DNA from: Liolophura sinensis
Lineage: Eukaryota; Mollusca; Polyplacophora; Chitonida; Chitonidae
Reading direction: 5' to 3'
DNA length: 64,000 nucleotides
Assembly: GCF_032854445.1 (NCBI RefSeq)
Contig: NC_088305.1
Span: 27,616,628-27,680,627 of the forward strand
In this document: positions 59,601 to 64,000 of the stretch, one piece after another
Layout of the letters: each line of letters opens with the position of its first letter
Numbering within the stretch: the first letter of the stretch is position 1
Translations under genes and position numbers: made by a program
Notes under the pieces: generated by a model
Told to the model about the DNA's origin: nothing
Databases searched by the model: none
Seen by the model: only the letters and a program-made list of their open reading frames with translations

Positions 59601-61257
59601 ACATGAGCTGGACTTGAACTCACAGCGACCGCATTGGTCTGGTGTCCACAATATTTATATGACAATATTACAGGACACGGGTGTAACGCTATCAGTTTTC
59701 AGTTCTTACACTAGAAGTAACTGTCAGATCTGTGAGCTCCTTCATCAGAGGTATTAGACGGCAGGCTACGGGCCTCTGCATGAAGAGAATACATGTTTGC
59801 TTAGTTGACACTAAGCAAGATTTCGTTGACACTACTAGATTTCGTTGAGACCTTCAGAAAAAGTTTCAGTTTTGTGATGATTCAATAGTTTATTTCTGTA
59901 CTGTACTAAAAACTGTTGTTCTTCTTCCATTGAGAACTGTATCCAGGGCAGTTTTCTGCTGTTAAATTTCTGTGTGCTTCTCCATACACACTTTTATTTG
60001 TATTGATACTTCGTCACAGGAAGATGTATTCTATCGATTGTTTTATTTATCGATTGCTTTATTTAACGATTGCTTTATTTATTTATCGATTGCTTTATTT
60101 ATTTATCGATTGCTTTATTTATTTGGTGTTTTGAGCCGTACTTAAAAATATATCACTTATACAATAGCGACCACCATTGGTAGAAGAAAACCGGGCACAG
60201 CCCAATGGAAATCCACGACGATCTGCAGGTTGCTGACAGACATTCCCTCGTACGGCCGGAGAACAGCTGTGAACAGAACATAACTGGCAGTAACACTTTT
60301 CCCAATAGTTACTGTCTCCTGGTTTAAACTCGCCACGATGTTGATGCAATATTGCCAAAATGACGTTTAGCTACAATAAATCTGTCAGCAACCTGCGGAT
60401 GCTCGTGGGTTTCCCCCGTGTTCTGCCTGGTTTCCATTCACCATAATGCTGGTCTCCGTCGTATAAGTGAAATATTCTTGATTACGGAGTAAACACCAGT
60501 GAAATAAATAATTAAATAAATTTAGCCATAATCATTCATTCAGTAATTCATACCGGTATTCATTACTTCTCGCTTACAAATACTGCCATAACCATGTAAA
60601 ATACAATATCGATATTTTTCTGGTTCACAAACGGATTAAGACAGGCCCTAAAACCTAATTATTATTGGGAATTAAGTTGTGGACTTAAGTTTAAAGTAGA
60701 ATTTACTCAGATTTATGCTCATAATATTCCTCGTGTAAAGCGACTAAAACTGATACACCTGGTATCGCCAGTGCTTTTCTTGGTCCTTGGTTGAATCAGT
60801 CGTCTAAAAGACTGGTCTCGCCACAAAGGACAGGTCCTTATTATTACTAATTAATTATAACAAATTAATTATTGCTAATCTGAATACATAACCGTTTTCG
60901 TCACGAATGATGCCGGAGTCAGGTGAATTCAAAAGGTTGAAAGCTTGTATATCATACAGAACATGATTTTAATGTGAAACAGTTCACTGATATACGAGAT
61001 GTATGAATGATCGTGAAGAAAGGTCTGAAAAATACGGAGAATTAGCCATATGCATATCGCTAACCTTGGTCCTTTTGTTTTCTGTAGAAGGGCCAACCAT
61101 GCTCTTTGGTTTCTGCGAAAACGGTCGCTTGATTGATTGGCTGATCAAACGACAGCTGCAAGGACACATATTTGATCATGACACTGAAAACATGTTCAAG
61201 TTCGCCTTCGAAACCACTAAAGGTATGGAGTATCTTAGCCACAGAGGCCTAAGTTAG
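45445..61257 (+). CDS. EMI-EGF-transmembrane receptor with degenerate tyrosine-kinase domain (8 exons, spliced)
   Basis: Joined exons: 45445-45521, 49547-49606, 50356-50453, 54484-54633, 56114-56253, 57925-58120, 59087-59209, 61088-61257. Every exon has an AG acceptor, each of the seven introns starts with GT, and the phases agree throughout, giving 337 residues and a stop. Visible order: signal peptide 1-23; EMI-like cysteine module about 26-79 (C29, C40, C47, C62, C63, C76); EGF-like repeat 87-123; transmembrane helix about 129-145; basic juxtamembrane stretch; kinase N-lobe and hinge about 200-337. Established: EMI plus EGF plus a transmembrane helix is the outer layout of MEGF10/Draper/CED-1 engulfment receptors, which lack a kinase; Tie receptors join EGF repeats to a tyrosine kinase. 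Inferred: a plasma-membrane receptor or regulator, probably pseudokinase. The frame stops before HRD, so it is either truncated or continues past this window by a splice I cannot see. Ligand and pathway are unknown. Confidence 0.8.
45770..46052 (+). repeat. ~41-bp tandem array, about 7 copies, in receptor intron 1
   Basis: ACCTGGGTTATGCTAAAGAT then TATAAAAACTCTGTACACAC. Starts about 250 bp after the exon 1 donor. Confidence 0.95.
46063..46172. repeat. ATAC / AC microsatellite
   Basis: Compound run of ATACATAC, then ACGCAC and ACACAC. Confidence 0.95.
46246..46560 (-). mobile_element. Two degenerate SINE family A fragments
   Basis: 46246-46310 has ATTATTTGATTGTCGTTTAA and CCAGAATGTTTCACG. 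46444-46560 has TGCTGTTTAACGCCATATGC, TCAAGAATGG and CAACGGAGGAAACCAGAGTG. Both are old. Confidence 0.45.
46880..47039 (+). mobile_element. SINE family A, 3' half
   Basis: CGGCCATAAGTGGGAAGGTC to CACCAATCAAATAAATAAAT. In receptor intron 1. Confidence 0.88.
47820..48990. repeat. ~37-38-bp satellite related to SINE C core, about 30 copies, in receptor intron 1
   Basis: Unit TATACTGTGACTGGGTGGGG then CATCATATATGGTGTCCG. The segment GTGACTGGGTGGG(G)-TC-TGTCTGGTGT is shared with SINE C and, inverted, with 42757-43075. Edge copies are the most diverged. Confidence 0.9.
49143..49506 (+). mobile_element. SINE family B, full length
   Basis: The tRNA-like head GCCCGGATAGCACAGTTGG with B-box-like GTTCGAGTCACACC is followed by a unique body and the tail TGAAAAATTGTTGAGTACGA then CGTTAAACCCCAAGCA. 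It is flanked by the target duplication TAATGTTTTA (49133-49142 and 49507-49516). It lies in receptor intron 1, 40 bp before exon 2. Confidence 0.9.
49547..49606 (+). CDS. Receptor exon 2: first half of EMI-like module (60 nt)
   Basis: The acceptor is TCTCTCTACAG and the donor is GTAAGT. Joined to exon 1 it reads W then KVCPVVETFVTKTCTWRVF, typical of the N-terminal strand of EMI domains (VCP, then a TCTW motif). This short exon lies between two oppositely oriented family-B SINEs. It is absent as an ORF of its own and was found by matching intron phase. Confidence 0.8.
49833..50166 (-). mobile_element. SINE family B, full length, inverted
   Basis: Near-identical by eye to the reverse complement of the copy at 49143-49506. 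The 12-bp target duplication ACCTATCTTTGA is present at 49821-49832 and 50167-50178, showing an independent retrotransposition. It lies in receptor intron 2, so together the two copies bracket exon 2. Confidence 0.9.
50356..50453 (+). CDS. Receptor exon 3: second half of EMI-like module
   Basis: The acceptor is TTGATTCTTGACAG and the donor is GTAAGT at 50454 (phase 1). It reads CLSSKYVRKYHTKDACCKGW and then a final cysteine in HACVVG. A CC pair followed by K/P-G-W/Y is the C-terminal hallmark of EMI modules. The acceptor and first 14 exon bases are repeated in antisense at 50683-50716. Confidence 0.8.
50617..50682. repeat. (TA)n microsatellite in receptor intron 3
   Basis: About 66 bp of uninterrupted TA, directly followed by the antisense copy of the exon 3 acceptor region. 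Confidence 0.95.
50683..50743. repeat. Composite templated insertion in receptor intron 3
   Basis: 50683-50716 is a perfect 34-bp reverse complement of 50336-50369 (it starts TTGAACTCAGGCAGCTGTCA). 50717-50743 is a perfect 27-bp direct copy of 49121-49147 (starts CAATCAGTCTATTAATGTTT). The two copied pieces abut without extra bases. Confidence 0.9.
50744..53884. other. Unique DNA of receptor intron 3
   Basis: AT-rich, with no EGF-like cysteine pattern that I could find between exons 3 and 4, so extra EGF exons are unlikely here. Confidence 0.5.
53885..54320. repeat. 22-24-bp minisatellite and adjoining relatives in receptor intron 3
   Basis: 53885-54145: units of ATACAAGAAGACACCGTCCT and ACCAGTCTG variants. 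54140-54320: related GTGTCAAGATGACACCACCT and GCCCCACCTTGTGTC blocks. Confidence 0.85.
54484..54633 (+). CDS. Receptor exon 4: EGF-like repeat
   Basis: This is a phase 1-1 exon of 150 nt, as is usual for mobile extracellular modules. Cysteines follow C-x2-C-x10-C-x10-C-x-C-x8-C and end in CQCPKGYQGIQC, the classic CxCxxGYxGxxC end of an EGF-like domain. The acceptor is CATATCCAG and the donor is GTATGT. The exon itself begins with GTAACC, so the acceptor junction reads CAG|GTAA. Confidence 0.85.
54755..54880 (+). mobile_element. SINE family A, 3' half
   Basis: CCTGCGGATGGTCGTGGGTT to CACCAATCAAATAAATAAAT. In receptor intron 4, about 120 bp past exon 4. Confidence 0.88.
56114..56253 (+). CDS. 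Receptor exon 5: transmembrane helix and juxtamembrane region
   Basis: Reads GAIVVTIALLVAMFVIW and then QRDKLRPKKERALGRRR. That is one hydrophobic span followed at once by a strongly basic stop-transfer sequence, so type I topology with the kinase part inside the cell. The acceptor is CATTTTCAG, phase 1 in and phase 0 out. The donor GTGAGT at 56254 is also the first six bases of a ~69-bp tandem array. Confidence 0.85.
56254..56875 (+). repeat. ~69-bp tandem array, about 9 copies, beginning at the exon 5 donor
   Basis: Unit TGAGTTGGTATACTGACCGT then CACACATTTGTATTTAAAAC and a CATGGTCATTGTTACCATGA block. Unit 1 starts with the real splice donor GTGAGT. Units 2-9 have C, T or another base where the donor G should be. 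Confidence 0.9.
57577..57782. mobile_element. MITE-like element, family 3, copy 2
   Basis: Starts ACACCCAAAAAATTC and ends TTTTTTGGAGTGTAC, an imperfect inverted pair. The interior is collinear with 22857-23113. Lies in receptor intron 5. An isolated similar end occurs at 27514 (ACACTCCAAGAATTATTCTG). Confidence 0.65.
57925..58120 (+). CDS. Receptor exon 6: kinase strands beta1-beta3
   Basis: Contains WQMSRSDLYVHG, then GLIARERFARIYKAEL, then VVVAKMIN. The phenylalanine, hydrophobic positions and Y-K-A of the nucleotide loop are present, and the beta3 A-K pair is kept. The three loop glycines are replaced by A212, E214 and A217. The acceptor is weak (TTTAATTTGAAG); the donor is GTATGG (phase 1). 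Confidence 0.8.
58170..58760 (+). repeat. 35-bp tandem array with splice-donor-like units in receptor intron 6
   Basis: Unit AGGTAAGGCACTGGAAACCT then TTCATGAATGTCCGC. About 14 copies contain GGTAAGGCA, most as GCAGGTAAGG. Several are preceded by TTCATTGATCTCC. Begins about 50 bp after the exon 6 donor. Confidence 0.92.
59087..59209 (+). CDS. Receptor exon 7: kinase helix C and beta4
   Basis: Reads from STPCQDAIRIMKAKINFM through NVIHFIEAIL, which aligns with helix C and the following HPNI(I/V)NLLG segment of receptor tyrosine kinases. The helix-C glutamate position falls on K255/I256. The acceptor is TCCTATTTCAG; using the AG four bases later would put a stop in frame. Donor GTGAGT, phase 1. 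Confidence 0.75.
59450..59641 (-). mobile_element. SINE family A
   Basis: TTGATTGGTGTTTTACGCTG, GCCAGCATTATGGTAGGAAG, GAGCTGGACTTGAACTCACA. In receptor intron 7. A ~30-bp internal segment is missing compared with other copies. Confidence 0.85.
60104..60258 (-). mobile_element. SINE family A, 3' half
   Basis: ATTTATTTGGTGTTTTGAGC, CCACGACGATCTGCAGGTTG, CGTACGGCCGGAGAA. Preceded by a short TCGATTGCTTTATTTAT simple repeat at 60030-60104. In receptor intron 7. Confidence 0.75.
60382..60525 (+). mobile_element. SINE family A, 3' half
   Basis: CTGTCAGCAACCTGCGGATG to AAACACCAGTGAAATAAATA. In receptor intron 7; inverted relative to the copies at 59450 and 60104. Confidence 0.8.
61088..61257 (+). 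CDS. Receptor exon 8: kinase hinge, helices D-E, then stop
   Basis: Reads GPTMLFGFCENGRLIDWL (hinge and helix D, compare E-Y/F-C-x-x-G-x-L-x-x-F/W-L) and ends GMEYLSHRG, the RTK GMEYL motif, followed by LS and TAG. The conserved sequence after GMEYLxxx should be C-V-H-R-D-L-A-A-R-N, but here it breaks off exactly at a place where RTK genes often have an intron. No good GT donor lies there (AGAG|GCCTAAGT). A GTATGG at 61223 would cut off the conserved GMEYL. Confidence 0.7.
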
Positions 61258-61671
61258 ACACAAAAATCCTAGTTATCAAGAGCTTATCAAAATATGGGCC
61301 CTCAACCTTCATCCATCGTACCGTGTTTCGTTACGATATCCAGGTACAGTACTGTGACGGGTCATTTTAAAACGTCCCCATTACAACACATGACATCCCC
61401 ATTACATCAGCATGACCTCGGCGAATTCTGATTCTCTCTCCACGGCATGACCTGCGCACAGATATCTTCTTGTATTCCATTGTATATAGGCTACAACATC
61501 GCATATGGAAAGCAGTAAGCCAATCAAAATTGGCTTACACCATTGTTTTGAGATGCTGGGTGTAGTCTGTGTATTTGAAACCATCGAGAACACACCCAAT
61601 GTTCCATTAGGTTCCCTTGGCTCTATTGTAATTTGTATAGACTTTGATGTGTTGTTAGAATGAATAAGTGC

Positions 61672-62000
61672 ATGTGGTTTACGTCGTACCTAACAATTTT
61701 TCAGTCATAAGAGGACGAAGAAATCCTTAGAGTGCATGTAATGTGCCTCCTTGTAGCAGGACGGATTTCCACCGCTCTTTTATCTAGTGCTGCTTCACTG
61801 AGACGACTTACCGAAGGCAAGTAAGTTGCCCCGCCCGAGCCATTATACTGATACGGGTCAACCAGTCGTTGCACTATCTCCTTCATGCTGAGCGCCAAGC
61901 GAAGAGGTACAACTTCCTCTTTTAAAGTCTTAGGTGTGATTCGACCCAAGATTGACCCTGGATCTACCGCTCCCCAAGCGGACGATGTGCTGTTAGAGAA
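61672..62000 (-). mobile_element. SINE family B copy, head degraded
   Basis: The tail complement (ACAATTTTTCAGTCATA) and the whole body match the copies near 49-50 kb. The tRNA-like head is broken off after GGATCTACCGCTCCCCAAGC. Confidence 0.85.
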
Positions 62001-62067
62001 CACCACAGCGATACGATGCCTCAATGCGTCACTCTACCCATTTGGACCTGTTTACTTTTTTCCACCT

Positions 62068-62202
62068 ACCATATGTGCAACCTGGGGATGGTCGTGGTTG
62101 TCCCTTCCTGGGTTCCTTCCACCATATCCGCCTTCATATGAGTGAAACATTCTTGGGTAGGGTACGGCGTCAAACTCAAATCAAATAAATAAATAAATTA
62201 TA
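62068..62202 (+). mobile_element. SINE family A, diverged 3' half
   Basis: GTGCAACCTGGGGATGGTCG to CAAACTCAAATCAAATAAAT. Confidence 0.75.
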
Positions 62203-62485
62203 TGCCCCTGTGAGTAAGGTGTATAAACGTCTATACCTCTATGCCCCGGTGAGTAAGGTGTATAAACGTCTATACCTCTATGCCCCGGTGAGTAAGGTGT
62301 ATAAACGTCTATACCTCTATGCCCCGGTGAGTAAGGTGTATAAACGTCTATACCTCTATGCCCCGGTGAGTAAGGTGTATAAACGTCTATACCTCCATGC
62401 CCCGGTGAGTAAGGTGTATAAACGTCTATACCTCTATGCCCCTGTGAGTAAGGTGTATAAACGTCTATACCTCTATGCCCCTGTC
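62203..62485 (+). repeat. 39-bp tandem array, 7 copies, near-identical
   Basis: Unit GTGAGTAAGGTGTATAAACG then TCTATACCTCTATGCCCCG. 39 is divisible by three, so a repeated VSKVYKRLYLYAP frame stays open; not considered a gene. Confidence 0.95.
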
Positions 62486-62534
62486 AGTCAACTTGTCACC
62501 TCATTACATTCCCTGTTACATTACATTTCTCTTA

Positions 62535-63075
62535 CGCGGTGGGATCTAACACCCCGGTGCATACCTGGTGGGATCTAACACCCCGGTGCATACCTGGTGG
62601 GATCTAACACCCGGGTACATACCTGGTGGGATCTAACACCCCGGTGCATACCTGGTGGGATCTAACACCCCGGTGCATACCTGGTGGGATCTAACACCCC
62701 GGTGCATACCTGGTGGGATCTAACACCCCAGTGCATACCTGGTGGGATCTAACACCCCAGTGCATACCTGGTGGGATCTAACACCCCAGTGCATTTCTGG
62801 TGGGATCTAACACCCCAGTGCATTTCTGGTGGGATCTAACACCCCAGTGCATTTCTGGTGGGATCTAATACCCCAGTGCATTTCTGGTGGGATCTAATAC
62901 CCCAGTGCATTTCTGGTGGGATCTAATACTCCAGTGCATTTCTAATGGGATCTAATACTCCAGTGCATTTCTGATGGGATCTAATACTCCAGTGTATTTC
63001 TGATGAGATCTAATACTCCATTGCATTTCTGATGGGATCTAATACTCCAGTGCATTTCTGATGAGATCTAATACT
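62535..63075 (+). repeat. 29-bp tandem array, about 18 copies, with a one-way sequence gradient
   Basis: Unit GGTGGGATCTAACACCCCGG then TGCATACCT at the left, changing stepwise to GATGGGATCTAATACTCCAG then TGCATTTCT at the right. Confidence 0.95.
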
Positions 63076-63259
63076 CCAATGCATTTTTGCTGCCTGTGCA
63101 ACTTCCTGGTAATAGGATTAAAGGAGTATCTAGAGTAAGGCACAATGATAAATTTACACAAGCGCTACCAACTTGCCACCCCATCATTGTCACAATATTA
63201 CCCTCTGTGCCCCGGGTTTTGATGATGTAAATGTACATATAGGCGCTATACTCGACGGG

Positions 63260-63288
63260 AAGGGGGGGGGGGGGGGGGGAGAGAGAGA
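63260..63288. repeat. Poly-G then GA run
   Basis: A run of G interrupted near the start by AA, followed by GAGAGAGAGAG, directly before a SINE head. Confidence 0.9.
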
Positions 63289-63289
63289 G

Positions 63290-63517
63290 CTCGGTAGCCG
63301 AGGGGTTAGCAACGGCGCAATGACCCAGGAGACGCCGCCAATGTGGTTGGTGTGAGCTCAAGTCTAGGCCATGCTGACTTCCTCTCCAGCTGTACGTGGG
63401 AAGGTCTGCAAGCAACCTGCGAATGATCGTGGGTTTCCTCCCACCATAATACTGGCCGCCGTCGTATAAGTGAAATATTTTTGAGTACGGCGTAAAACAC
63501 CAAGCAAATAAATAAAT
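63290..63517 (+). mobile_element. SINE family A, near full length
   Basis: Head GCTCGGTAGCCGAGGGGTTA, then CAATGACCCAGGAGACGCCG, tail AAAACACCAAGCAAATAAAT. Confidence 0.85.
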
Positions 63518-63749
63518 TAAACTCGACTGGCTGTCAAAGTGAGTTTAATTTTTGAGTACTGTGTTACACACCAGTTATATAAAGACATACTTTGTTTTCA
63601 AGAAATTTTCACATATACTACGAGGGGTCAGTACGTCTAATAATAATAATTATATTACATGTGTGGACGGAGAAAATCGGACAGTTTGAAGTAAAGTACT
63701 GAGACACACCTTTGGTGAGATACTGGCGAACTGTGCCTTATGTGACATG

Positions 63750-63997
63750 CCATATTTATTTATTTTTTTGATTGGTGTGTTTACGCCGTACATAAAGAAT
63801 ATTTCACTTATACGACGGCGACTAGAACTGTGGTGGGAGGAAACCGGACAGAGACCGCGGGAAACCCACAACCATCCACAGGTTGCTGACAGACCTTCCC
63901 ACGGTCCGACTTGAACCCACAGCACTTGCATTGGCGCGAGGCTCTGGGTCATTGCGCCGCGCAGACACGCTGGCCATCTCGGCCATGGAGGCCACAC
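63750..63997 (-). mobile_element. SINE family A, near full length
   Basis: TTTTTTTGATTGGTGTGTTT, TATACGACGGCGACTAGAAC, then the head complement ending ATCTCGGCCATGGAGGCC. Runs to the end of the window. Confidence 0.85.
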
Positions 63998-64000
63998 ATG

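Noticed and set aside
61223-61228. GTATGG as the exon 8 donor
   Set aside because: Using it would remove GMEYL, which clearly continues the kinase similarity; kept only as an alternative.

Overview
This is a stretch of metazoan nuclear DNA, most likely from a lophotrochozoan (mollusc or brachiopod). The evidence is split genes with GT-AG introns, very low coding density, abundant tRNA-derived SINEs, a degenerate BEL/Pao LTR element, a Tc1/mariner copy, foldback elements and many minisatellites. There are no prokaryotic operons, Shine-Dalgarno sites, rRNA genes or CRISPR arrays. The species cannot be named from this window alone.

Regions. 0-17 kb: intergenic or intronic DNA with minisatellites (0.66, 3.5, 6.5 kb), SINE fragments, a foldback element (5.55-5.85 kb), a ~190-bp duplicated segment (8.7 and 10.0 kb), and one weak candidate exon on the minus strand near 13.4 kb. 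17.1-22.7 kb: a decayed BEL/Pao retrotransposon on the minus strand, with a SINE nested in it and a long hairpin in its right LTR. 22.7-40 kb: no convincing gene; a homogeneous 37-bp satellite (25.4-26.2 kb), a 55-bp array (37.1-37.8 kb), a GAT/GAC microsatellite (39.8 kb), MITE-like elements and many SINEs. 40.3-43.1 kb: three back-to-back satellites of 46, 33 and ~35 bp. 43.86-44.95 kb: a dead Tc1-like transposon.

45.4-61.3 kb is the one well-supported gene. It is a plus-strand single-pass receptor that I assembled from eight exons whose splice phases all agree (1014 nt, 337 codons plus stop). In order it has a signal peptide, a small EMI-type cysteine module, one six-cysteine EGF-like repeat, a transmembrane helix, and the N-lobe, hinge and start of the C-lobe of a receptor-tyrosine-kinase domain. 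All three glycines of the nucleotide-binding loop and the helix-C glutamate are missing, which suggests a pseudokinase. The reading frame ends just before the HRD catalytic loop should begin; no HRD or DFG exon is visible before position 64,000.

The introns of this gene are unusual. They hold an inverted SINE pair around a 60-nt exon, a templated insertion that reproduces the exon 3 acceptor in antisense, and tandem arrays whose units contain splice-donor-like or recursive-splice-like motifs. 62.2-63.1 kb holds two more arrays and the window ends in SINEs.

Three SINE families are distinguished here. Family A has the tail GAGTACGGCGTAAAACACC followed by AAATAAAT repeats. Family B has the head GCCCGGATAGCACAGTTGG. 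Family C has the internal core GTGACTGGGTGGGGTGTC. Orientation is given with the tRNA-like head as 5'.
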